A DNA stretch of 64,000 nt from Laetiporus sulphureus 93-53 (Eukaryota > Basidiomycota > Agaricomycetes > Polyporales > Laetiporaceae), in the NCBI RefSeq assembly GCF_001632365.1, contig NW_024468515.1, positions 955,414-1,019,413 on the forward strand, written 5' to 3'. The notes under the pieces are model-generated. The model did no database searches and was not told where the DNA came from. It saw nothing but the letters and a program-made list of their open reading frames with translations. Shown in pieces: positions 49,669 through 61,586 of the stretch (position 1 is the first letter of the stretch; each line of letters begins with the position of its first letter). Position numbers and translations under genes: made by a program.

Positions 49669-51851
49669 TGGAGCACAGTCTGAAAACTCGGGAACACCGA
49701 GATAGCTGAGTATGCTAAGTGCGACGCATTGCGAGCACGTTAAATAACCAACGCCCAGCTGCAATCGCTAAGCAGTGGTGGAGGTTGTTCGCCGATGAAA
49801 CTGGTACCGGGGAGACCGCCGCATCTGTTCGGGAAGCAGGTCTGTAGGTGTACCGCAAGAACAATGCAAAACTGCAATGCATCATCACCGTTCACCAAGA
49901 TAGTAGTAAGCTCTCATCAAACGATAAAACATGTGGAGGATACAACTGACCCTCCGTGTGCGAAGCAAAGGCCGCAAGAAGCCTCAGCTCGCAGTTACTG
50001 TTGACAGAGAAGAACAGGCTGAGATCCTTCCTCTCGGTTGTAATGTTGCCGGTCCTCATGAAAACGTCTTGCATTGACAGAGGCCACGCTGGTACCTTGT
50101 CCAGCATTTCGGGTTTTCGCGTACACGGTTACGGAGAGAACGCCGCGATATCAGCTTTACGGGCTTCGCATTCCGCTGATATCAAATGCTCGCTGTTGAT
50201 CCGCTGTGGAGAACAGATTGTCCCGTCATGAGGCTTCTTCAACTTGATGATATTACAGGTACCTTTTTGCTCGGCTGGGTGTCAGATGGGCGAAGACATC
50301 CCGTGAAATGAGCATATTGCAGGTCGTGCGGAATGATATGACCGACCAATATACAAGGAAATATCAGAACAGGTATGCCATGCTCTGACAAGAAATATGA
50401 ACCTCCCGTCGCACCACAATATGAAACCAGCATCCCGGTGTCTCCTGCGATGCGGTCTCGGTCAATTCAGAGTGTTCTCAGAGCGCCATGGAGAACTCAC
50501 CGATGAAGACTAAAGGATTGAGACGGGGCCACCTCTAGTGACCTTCAGGCTCCGTATAGCTCAATAATACCAGCAAGTACGGCTTTCATGAACTCACTAG
50601 GATATGACTCATCTTATTCATGTTGGGCTGAAGCGCGCTGCCGGACAGCTATGGACTCGATGAGCAAACAACTGGATGGGACTGCATCACGACAATGCAG
50701 TGATGGAATATCCAACGTGTGTGATTATGAGCAGCGATTCAGAATGCTAGAATGCGATACTGGGAGACGCTGCCTTTTTGGGAGACGCTGCCGTTTAAAG
50801 CGGCGCAAGCACATCCCGGAGAATTTCTCAGGCTATACGAGCATCAGTGGTTTGTATGAGACGGTGATGGAGTGAAGGGAGGAAAACTGCTTCATGCGTT
50901 TTGGGGGGGGGGGAATATCAAACATGTTGGGTTAGACAGCATCCTATTGTTTGACCATTACCTGAAAACATGCGCGGCCATTGTTACTGTACCCGGAAGC
51001 TTGGAATGCCAGTATGTTAGCAAGGAGCTTGAGACGATGATTGACGTTGCGGGTAATCGAAGCGAGCACAAGCAGACGTTTCACGCGAAGCTGGCCCTCG
51101 GTGTGACAGTTCTCTTGCATCTCTGGTCGATGTGTCTCGTTGCAGACGACAAAAGATGCCGGTGATACAGGTATCAAATCAGATGGTCGTTCTGACACGA
51201 GAGCGGCCCACCGAGGCGTAGCCAGCCCAGCGTGAGACTGAACTTGAATTGTAGGAGCACGAGCTCTGACTCCCGTTGACGTTGAGAATAAGCGATTCTG
51301 GGATCACTGCATGTCATATATAACCGCGCAACGTTCTTGGTAGTGTTTAGTAGGACTCACAGCATGTCCAATTAGACTCTGACGAAATCCCGAGCCGACG
51401 TCTATGAAGCAATGACGGCATTGCGAGCTGTATGTGGAAACACTCATAGAATGATAAGTCTAGAGATAACTCTTCGAGGATATTCGCGGTCTGTACAACC
51501 CAGCACACCATGGCCGATTCTGAAAAGAGAGAGCATTGCTCAAACATTTGCTGCAAGCGCCCATATCGGACACCCACTCACGTGACACTGTGCCCTGTTT
51601 CGTCAAGCCCATCTGTTCCGAACGTCTTGATGATGTGCCCTGAGACTCGCCTAGGTGCACGCCGACACAACTATCGCTCATTGTGGTGCAATTTGTCGCG
51701 ATTCACGGGCTGACGCCCCTCTGCGACGTATGTTCGTCGGACCGCCACCTCGGTCCCAGTTGAGGAGGACAAATCGGCGGAGTGCAACACACCGCGCGCC
51801 GTGCCCTATATACACGCAGGTACGTACGCATACTATTTAGCCTCGGGCCGG
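49669..51851. other. gene-poor region, first part
   Basis: About 2.2 kb upstream of the zinc-cluster gene. The open frames (for example 49956-50231 and 50872-51165) lack motifs. A G-run lies near 50903-50912, and a 12-nt GGAGACGCTGCC repeat near 50760-50790. No gene can be supported. Confidence 0.45.
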
Positions 51852-51905
51852 GCTCTTCCCAGCCCATTCCACCGCCGCGCTCTTCCCAGCCCATTCCACC
51901 GCCGC
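51852..51905. repeat. 27-bp tandem duplication
   Basis: Two exact, adjacent copies of a 27-bp unit beginning GCTCTTCCCAGCCC and ending CCGCCGC (51852-51878 and 51879-51905). A third partial unit appears to begin after them (GCTC). It lies in a GC-rich patch without a gene. Confidence 0.85.
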
Positions 51906-54900
51906 GCTCGTCGCTACGCCGCCAGATTGCGACACAATTACCGTGTCCTTTAACCGCCTCCGTGAATCGTGTCCGGCCGCCGGCAGCATGAATAAAATTT
52001 GGTCATTGATATATGTTCACAAAGACCTCCGAATGCTCATATACAATCTTGATGAGTGACAGCCTAGAGGCCGCTCGTGTGTAATGCCTATGTCAAAGCC
52101 CGCTTTACAAACGATATGTCAGAATTGTTGAATATGCCATAGCATATCCGGTTCTCCCGGCGGTCGAGTTTGCGTCTGCATTTGTCTTCCGTACGTAAAT
52201 GATGCATTAATCTCATTCTAACTCGGTCAATTTTTCCAATGATAGTTCGAACACCGAGATTTGACCACTCCATTGCAGCGTCTCGGGCACACAGGTTACT
52301 AGCCGCAGCGATTCTGTTACTGATCCTATTTCATCGTGGTAAGCACGTGTAAAAAGTTTGATTAAATGAACAGCAGCGATGTCTTCAAGTTTTAATAGCT
52401 GAACCTGCGATGTGGTAAATGACAGAGTTTGTGCGCTTCAAACGTTGAAGATGAAGCATCCATCTCGCGGTTCGAATGATCACTGATTTACATGGCGCTA
52501 GATTTGACCTTGCAGTAGTATCATTGATTCGGTCTGTGAAGTCATAAGGATCTCATACTCATTTCCGATTCTCGACTTCCGCTGAAACACCTCGACTGAA
52601 TGTTTATTTATTTCCCACAGTGATCAACCATCGAAACACTCCACGACAGGACTTCGGCCTGCCAGTGGATGATCGGCTCACCAATTGCACTCGACATGTT
52701 CGGAAAGGATAACCGTATTCCACACATTCCAGCTGCCATACAATGATCAAGCGTCCGTCGACAACCGCATCTCGTTCTTGCGCAATTTACTAGCGGCGAA
52801 AGGAAAGCCTGTATCTGTTTAGGATGATGGAACCCGTTTGAGTGAACAGTATCTGATGGGAGACGCCTGGTATGTTATCGGACATTGTTCGTTTGATGCT
52901 GCTCACGATTACAATTGGAGGTACTTGCGCTTTCAAATGCTAATCCGGAAATGCGCCGATATCTACCCTGAGACTGCATCAATGCGATAGTCCCATTCCA
53001 AGCCTATGGATTGCCTCATACAGAATCAAAGCGCCCGGATGACTCTCGGATGTTCTCATGAGATCCACATCCATTTGGTGGCGTAGCAGCATGTAAAGGT
53101 ACGCTCAGTGTGTCAAATCGATCAATCAATCGCGATATTTGACTGACTGACTAGTTGTCAGCGACGGCTTCCGTTCCTGACCCCGAACTTCCTTGCATTC
53201 TGGCAGCATCAAATATCTCAGGGGAGGATTCGGCACCGAACGTCGGCATAGCAGCCGCAAGGAGGGTTGTGACAGCCTGTCCTTGTGAATAAAAGATCAG
53301 CGATGTCAAGTCCTGGGCGATATGTTTTCAGCATGAGGGCCAGCTAGTAGCAACACATCTTTACGGAGGCACTGACGCTCGAGTGCTACCCTCAAACGCA
53401 ATCTATATCTCACGTTTGCATCACTGCCATCTGCATCGCATCCTTTCAGGCGGCTGATGAACAACGCTCAGAAACAACCAATCTCGAAAAGAGCAAGTCC
53501 GAGGTCCGTCCGTAAATCTTTTGATGCAGTCTCACTTGCAATGAAAGGCTACGTATGGAATAGACGTCCCTCATCTGTAGTATGACATTCACACGGTGGC
53601 TCGGCTAAGCCTCTACAGGCGATACCTGTTCTCCTTTCCTGCATGCCTTCCTTTGTACAGGTCCATGTATCATCAAAGTAGGGTCCGCAGCCTGCATAGC
53701 CTGTATAGTCTACGGGCATAGATTTTTCACCCAATCACTATCAGGTACAGTTTCGTTTCTCCGGTTTTCGCAACTTCATCGACCTCACCTTGCGATGTTC
53801 AGTAATGTCGTTTAACGACGCAGTGACCGACAATACCTAGGTCATTTTCCACCGACGACCGAGACCGCTACCAAGGTCCAATATTCAAATGCCGCAACCG
53901 AGATCGCATTGTTCTTCTGCACACTGACGGCTGCATATATGGGTCTTCTGTGAACATCTCATTACGCGTGGTCATAATTTCTCGAAGTGGATCTTCTCAG
54001 CACGTAGGGATGGCTCAGATTGGTCGAAAAAGAATGATTCGATCCCACAAAATTATCCTTACGGCAACTCTAAAGCCGCACGATCTGTGGAACCATGCAG
54101 AAGATATCTTCTAATCAACATACTCTTGTGACACCTGTTACCCAGTAACGCAGAATGTGGACTAAACAGAAAGTTTTTCAGCGGGTTCGACTTCGCTACT
54201 CTTGATCTCGCGTCAGATGCTGAAACTCTTGGCAGAACAATACCTGCATACTAGGATCCATACACGTTGCACGTCATCAGCTCTGTATCCGTCCACTGCA
54301 CGAGGAACTTTCTCTAGCTAGACCATATCGATCAATTGTTACCATGCCGATGCTTCGGAAAAGGTAGTTTGGGACCAGACGCATGTTTGGACGGACGGAC
54401 CACGCAGCGGTCCCATGAACCATAACTATAGTCCATCATTGGATCTCGTGGCAAGCTCAATCCAAGCATCAGGGGTGAGATGTGGTCGCATGAGTTGTTG
54501 ATAGGATGCGCTTTTTTGCATCGCCTGCCCATCGTGGAAGTGAGTGATTGTCGATGATCTGTCAAACCGCCTTTCCATATTGTTGATTTGCATACTAGCG
54601 CGAACATGCTGACTGCATTGTGGTTGCAACGGAGCCTTTAATTCAAGAAAAGGTGCTGTCTCGCAATCTGTTTCACAATCTCCTCCCGCAGCAACCAGCA
54701 TGTGTTGTCAAGATGGGGGACGGTGTGTGCTTACAAAGAAATCCGTGTTTCGGATGCATCAAGTCTGGTTTGTCAAGATGTACAAATTTCGTCGTGTAAT
54801 ATGATACATGCCACTAGGGGAATTAGTATCTGCGTGAGTGCATCTCGAATATGAACGAGCATGTGTGATTGTTGCTCTCAATTGGCAGGCAGACGAAATG

Positions 54901-57900
54901 AATGGCGGCGTACCTTTGGATCCGAGAGCGCGTGCGTCAAAGCCTGACAAGCAGCGAGCATGAATTGCTGATGAGCGTGCACAGTAATGCTGTCCAACAA
55001 TCGCTGTGGGATGTTGACGCGTTACGTTTGGCGATGGTAAGTGACTCGGTGGTCCCATAGCGTGTGCATCAGACAGATAACCAACACTACTGTGATTATT
55101 ACCTCGCGCATCTTGTTGGTAACCTAGCGACAGTATGCAGTAACGCGTAAACGAAGCGTTCGCCAAATTGCTCTACACCAATGAAGACTTTCAATCGCCT
55201 TCAACGTCCCCGGTATCAGGCTCCACTGATGATCATGCTAGTGACGTACAGCCCGTATACAAGAGATCTTCCTCTTCCTTAGCAGACTGAATACAAACAA
55301 GAATCGCCAGCTACTACAAAGATCATCGGATGTCGTGGCTCGTCGGAGTTGAAGGTACGTGCTCATCAATCGTCCATGTGCAACTTCTGCTGCACAGGCT
55401 TCTCATGGGACTAGTCTGCCGGAAACTCGCAATCCACATACACAGCACGAACTGTCACAGTGGTGGGATAGGAAGCTTAAGGCGAATCCGCCCATCTGCA
55501 TTCAAATCAGCTGCGGCGTTATCTACTCGTCTGCAACTCAGTTCCTTCAGCAAGATTCATTCAATGGCCTTATTTCTGCGGTTCCACTTCGAATCACGTG
55601 GCATGGTCATGTGGACGCCGTCTGCCAATTGATTTCTTTGGGTGCTTCCTCCCTATCACGGATGTGAGAATCAGCTCAATCCAGCAGTCCGATTCCCTTC
55701 ACCGGAGCTTCCTCGACTCAGTTTGACTTCGTCCCCTGCACGCGTCTGCCACGATCGAGAAAAGAACAATAAGACTCCTCTCGGCGTGCATTCAGTATAG
55801 GTTCCAAGCACATGCGACCGCAACCGCGTTTCACATCTCAGAACGCAACGCCACCGCTTCTCACCTTCCGTCTTCTCTGCTGGGCTTCCAACTTCGCCTC
55901 AATTCGCCTTCCGCTCTTCGTAATCGTTCCATATATTCTGCCGGCATTCCGCCATCGATCGCACTGAAGCCGAAGCAAGCCCGTGATATGAGTATACATA
56001 TGCGCATACAACAGGTAATTCGGTCTCCGACATGCTGTAAAGGCTGTCTTCCTCGCTCCTAGACTACCTAAGCCCGACGCTGGCGCGCTTAGAAAGGGCG
56101 CAATCGCTATCTCGACGATGTCTTCGTCCGCACTAGAGACGACGATCCCGATCCATCATGAATTGTCGCGCACCTCGTGCAGCATTCTGACTTCTGCTTC
56201 TCCATCCACTTCTCCGGTGCTCTTCTGTGTTGTCCAGACGGGCCTTCTGCAGGAGCGGGATTCGAGAAGCCTCAAGACATGACATGGGTAAGCAGGATGT
56301 GGTCAGTCAGTTATTCACTGCAGGGTGGGGCACCGCAGCCGACTATCTTCCACTTCCTTCTCATTCAACCTGCCTCATCCGTAACATCCCGCCCAATCAC
56401 AGTCACATCGGAGCGGATACAGAGCGCGAGAAAGTGCGAGTGCATCGGGGGCGCTTGCGCCTTTTCTTGCTTCCCGACGTCGTGCTGAGTCCTTCGATCA
56501 TGATATGCATCCGAAGGATACCATGCGGACATATTCCTGCATTCTTTCCTCAGTTCTTCTTTCTGTAAATCATTCGATGATGCAATTACGTTCTCCGGCG
56601 TCGGAGGGATGGACCGGGGGTTTTCCCAGGCAGTCAGGCCGTTGAATCCACATACAGTGTCTCGCTATAATTGGCCACTCTGGAGTCTGATTGATAAGTA
56701 TCCGAGCTGGTAGGAATATTATCCATATATAGATAAAGTACAGAGCCGTTCCTGTGTGCCTTGTAGCAGTCCCTTCATTATCATCAACGACGCCATAGCT
56801 CAAGTCGAGCCAGCCAGGGGTAACTTCACCGCACGGCAGGCACACACTCCGACGTGCGAAATACATCCATGTGCGCGCTCACAGATAGAGACGAGAAAGG
56901 TATCGCTAATCTGGACGCTCAAGCACGGAACTCGGTGCATCGCGGGCCGTATGTATGTATGCAACGCAAACAGCACACAATCGTTGAGCGTACGGAAGAA
57001 GCCCAGGCCGACCGTATGAATGTGCAGATCGCGCTGCGCCTCGTGGCCAGCTGACATCCTTGCATTCATTGCGGTGAATGGCCGTCCGTCAACCGCTCGG
57101 CGCTGAGACACATGCACGCGGTGCCTCTCCGATTGTCATGCGCCCGGAGAGTTAGAGGTCTCCTCATTCGTTATAATCATGAGAACAGCGCCTCGAGCGA
57201 CCCATGGCTACAGCCATTGCATACCAGCCGGGGCAATCGACCAATAGCGACCAATCGACACGCGCTCTTGTGGTCGTGGGTGCATCATGCGACCTCGGAG
57301 GGTGCGTTGGCGGATCGGCCTGCCAGGTTCTGGATCCTGGATCCTACCCTCGATCTCTATCGACGCACGAGCGCCCTCCGGATACCTCACAGCATGCCGC
57401 AGCATAGAGCGTGCCAGTCAGTGCTGACCAGAAGGAGCCACAGCGCAGATACGGCGGACCTTGACGCTCCAAGTTGGACATGTTTCCTGTTTCCCTGTGC
57501 TGCGGTAACACAGGCTGCTGCGACGATAATGCCGGCAAACCGATAACTGTGTGAACCCGCTGCTCCGTATCAGCAGAAATGAGTCGCAAAGCTGCTGCCC
57601 GTGGGCCCGACGCGGGCTAGCAATATACCGCAGTCTCGAATGTTCCGTTTTGAAAAAGCGGTGTCTCAGATCTCAGGCCTCAGAGTGGCTGAGACCGTTA
57701 GGGTTCTGATAGAATTCTCAGGAAAGGGTCCGCCGACGATTTCGGTTTCACCGCATCGCGCTACTATCAGTCAAAGTTAAGTAGGCTCGCAATACATGTG
57801 CTCGGCTGCGAACTCTCTCCACCTCCGGCCTCGGGAGGATCGTCGTTTCCTCACTTGCAGAGAACGTTCAGTGACACGAGAAGGACAAGCAAAGCGCGCG

Positions 57901-57985
57901 TGGCGTGTTCTGGGCAGCGCATAAAACAATACGGCACGTTGCACGCGAAAGTTTGACCACTGGCATTGAGTCCAAGCTCGCCGCA
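51906..57985. other. gene-poor region, middle part
   Basis: About 6 kb with no recognisable gene, repeat or transposase. A plus-strand frame at 55359-55667 (102 codons, HTQHELSQWWDRKL) has some protein-like character, and a short frame opens near 56118. Neither shows a known motif or clear splice partner. The region may be decayed coding or mobile sequence. Confidence 0.4.
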
Positions 57986-58195
57986 ATGCCCGCAGCGTCA
58001 GGAGGATCGCTCTACCGCGTCTACGCGCGCAAGCTGCCTATCCGGACGATCTACATTGTCCGCGGCACGTCCGATGGCGGAGCAGCCAAGAGGGACGATC
58101 AGAACCTCAGGAAGGAAGAATCAGAACGCGAAGGCTGCGATGGTGATGGCGAATCAGGGGGGGAGAAGGGAAAACGCAAGCGATGCGGGATCTGA
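57986..58195 (+). CDS. possible small protein, unrecognised
   Basis: A frame from ATG 57986 encodes about 69 residues (MPAASGGSLYRVYARKLPIR) and ends in a charged tail rich in Glu, Asp, Lys and Arg. Codon composition looks coding, but the region is G/A-rich in general, which alone keeps frames open. Function unknown; it may be chance. Confidence 0.22.
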   Translation: MPAASGGSLYRVYARKLPIRTIYIVRGTSDGGAAKRDDQNLRKEESEREGCDGDGESGGEKGKRKRCGI

Positions 58196-61100
58196 GAACT
58201 GATGCACAGATCACATCGATACGAAACTGACGGGAGACGAGTCATTCGCATAGTAGGCCCATCAATGGCCCCGAGAGGGACGAGCGATTTGGGGTGCTTG
58301 GCGAAGCTTGTTGTGACGTGGCTCGCCGGTGCAGTCGGCTTGCAGAATTTTGTTTCAAAGCACAGCGATGAACGTGCGCTATGCATACCATGAGATCGTT
58401 TACAATTCCCTTCTGTTTCGGGGCCGTGGCCTCGTCTCGGCGAGAAGTTTCCCGCGGAGCAGTGATCGCGGGAGCGCATTTCGAAAAACAAAAGCCACGC
58501 AGACAGACGAATCTTCGAAGAGATCTCTCTGCGGAGCGGCGGAGCCCCTATACCTGAAACTGAAACACTCGAGAGAGACGCGTCGCGAGCGCCATCAAAA
58601 GCTTGCCCTGTGGCCCTCTCTTGTCCACCAGGCTTAAACGTTTCCAGACTCATCCGCTACACGCCGGCCTCTCCTTAATGAACGGCATGATCCACACGAC
58701 AGTTCGCGACAATGATAAACGTGCGATTGCATGATATGATACAAATAACTTCGCGTCTGGACGGGTCCGTCGCATAAATCCAAATCATGCCCCGCACCGC
58801 CAAGGGAACCGGGGCGGTGCGGCCAAACTCTTGTGCAGATGTGTGTGCAGATGTGATACAGGACGGTACATACTGGTGACGGGCGGGCGCGTGATACAGA
58901 CAGGCAGAGGGGAACCTGCAGCTCCGCATCGTCGTACCTGACCGGAGAGTTCGAGACGCATTCAACGAACATTGGGGGGGTGGATACAGCGCTGACCTGT
59001 CTGCGCTGAGGCAAAAAGCGTGCATTGATTTCGGACCATACGACGCGAGATAACGTTGGCATCAGCGGAGGAAGCCAATCTTGGGAGATGTTGTCCAAGC
59101 TATGTACACGGGCTGCGGAACGTCTAGAATCGGTACATCGAAGTGTGTGCGGAAATCAAGCAAGACAGACATCTTCGAATCGATTAGGAAGCACCAAGAA
59201 CAAAAGCACAACTACCGACAATCAATGATATTGAATAGCACCACTTCTTGATATTGCTCGATCCGTTGCGGGAACGTGATGGCCGTTTGCGGTCACCCAC
59301 TACGTCTCCGAGTTGCCATCCGGGGGTATGCACGCCAGAAACGAGCGGGGTGGCGAACCGTGCGTTAGGTAGTACGCACCCCGCGAGCATGCATCAGCGG
59401 ATGGACGCGCTCGTGTCTTGGATGGAGCTGTTGCGCCAGGCATCCGGAACGTATGCGAGGCTTGGCGTGATGCGCGGACTGGCAGGCATTGAATTCGTCG
59501 GGTCGCACACAGTATCCACGGCTGCAATTGAGAGAGTGCGCGACTGAGAGACAAACCCCCCCTCCACCCGCAGGACGAGCGTGCTGCGGTGGTTGTGAAC
59601 CTCGTGCACGCAGACGCCGCTGGTGCAATGGAAGAAGAGAAGGGCGCAAAATGGGCAGCGCAACGCATCGCGCCGGGAAACGGGAGACGCTCGTCCCGAG
59701 CAGGCTGATGTCTTCAGCGGGCCCTCAGCCACGCACAAGCATGCTGGCAGATCAGCACTGGGCGAGATGATTGTTCAGCTAGATAGGAATAATAATTTTG
59801 TTCGTCCGCCCTCAGCGTCGCGGGCGGTGTGGCTGAGGACGACGAGAGAACGGCCCAACGTTCGGGCGGACGAGTTCCGCGATAACGATGGCCGTGACGT
59901 GACACATAGATCCGGCGTCGGGGTCACGGTCACGCAGCGCCGTCGCAGCAGGCGCGTGGCGGGGGACTGGACACGGCGAGTCTGGTGGAGACACCTTCTT
60001 GATTTGGAAAATGTTTCGTATCACGTCATCGATCGTTGCTGGCAACGTCGAGGAGGCGCCCGCCATGCCGTAAGGAATCAAAGACGCGGGTCGCGATCAC
60101 GACTGCAATCAGAGCAGCGGGGCTAGCTATACGCGGTGGCCTGCATCGATGTCGATCCTCCCGAACGCGAGCTAGCCGAGGCAACACATCATCGCATCGC
60201 GCACGCACAGGGCGCAACGCATCGATGTGTGAAGATCGCGTCTATCACGTATCGCACCGCCCGTATCACGCCAGCTGGCCTCGTGCCGCGCCGATATCAA
60301 GGTTGTGTTTTACGCAGGCAGGGGTCCCAAGATGGCAGGAGCAGGAGAGCAGCAGCCGGGCAGAGCGACAGAATCAATCGGATCGAGCGAACGTCCGATG
60401 GAATGCGCAGGAAAGAGAAGGGCGAGGCCAGATGCGACGACACGTGCACGGGCCAGCGTGTTGAGCACGCGTCAAGCGCCAGGCGCAGCGTCATCTGCGC
60501 GATTGGGGGGATCAGAGGCGCTGTCAGCTGGCCCGGACAAGCGAGGAGCAGAGCGTCGGCTACAGAGGGAAGGGGCGGTGGGGAATACCAAGCAGACAAG
60601 CGTCAGGCGAGTGAATTGGGCGGGAGCGGGTCCAATTGCTGGGGAGCAAGGGAGATACGGCTGGTAGTCGGATAAGGAGGGAGCGAAGATGGCATGCAGG
60701 GACCAGCGGCGCCGTGCTGCGACGGTGGCGCAAGCCGCTGCGTGCCGTGGAGTGTCGCGGGAGGTGCGGGGGACGCTGAGCCCGAGGGGAGGTGATGGAA
60801 GAGGGTGAAACATGGAAAAGAACATTGAGCGGCTGCAACAGCAATCAGGAGGAAGGAACGCAGAGCGCGGAGCGACCGAAGAATACAAATAGAGGAAAAT
60901 GGGGGAGAAAATGGGGGAGAATGAATTGGACGGACGTGCGCTGGGTTCAGATGGACACAGCTGGTTTGATTCTGTTGCCATATTGTGCATGCTGGTGACG
61001 CGTGTTGGGGACTGCGCGCCAATCTGAAGAAGAGAAGTGGGCAGGGTGATACGGGGGACCCAAGTGCGCACGGACCAGGCGGGACGCGGTGGCGCGCCGA

Positions 61101-61586
61101 CAAGGGGTTATCGCGCAAAAATCACAGCGTAGGGCGCAGGCGTCGACGATGCGCGACATGGGGGCGGATGGTCCGAAGCACGCGGATGAAAGCAGTGCCG
61201 GAAGCGGCAGGAAGGTCACGCCACCTGCAATGCGACCGGAAAAGGATTTATTGCGTGGAGGATCGAGGGCGAGCCGCTGCCTCGGGCGCGGGAGATAGGA
61301 GCCGGAAAGGGAGGAAAGGCAGCAGCCAATGGGGACGCGAGCGTGGGAAGGGCAGGGAAGCAGGTGTGTTCTGTGGAATTGTTCTGGAAGGGATCTGGGG
61401 AGGATCTGGGGGCGGAGATTGAAGGTGATGGGCGATCGGGCAGATGTCGTTGACGCCAGACGATTCGCTCAACAGCCAAGCCGACGCGCTCAAGAGACTC
61501 TCTCTCTGTCGCAGGACCCGCGCGATGGGCCAGTCATAAACACCTCCAGTCCTTCTTTCCGCCTCCCCGTCCTCCATCGCCGCCAC
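58196..61586. other. G/A-rich upstream region of the Con7-like gene
   Basis: About 3.4 kb in which the plus strand becomes strongly purine-rich, especially 60300-61440. It switches to pyrimidine-rich sequence near 61490 just before the coding region. Overlapping open frames on both strands are a side effect of composition. It probably serves as promoter and long 5' UTR of the downstream regulator. Confidence 0.4.

Noticed and set aside
55359..55667. A 102-codon plus-strand frame as a gene
   Set aside because: It has no recognised domain, splice partner or convincing start, and could be a decayed exon at best.
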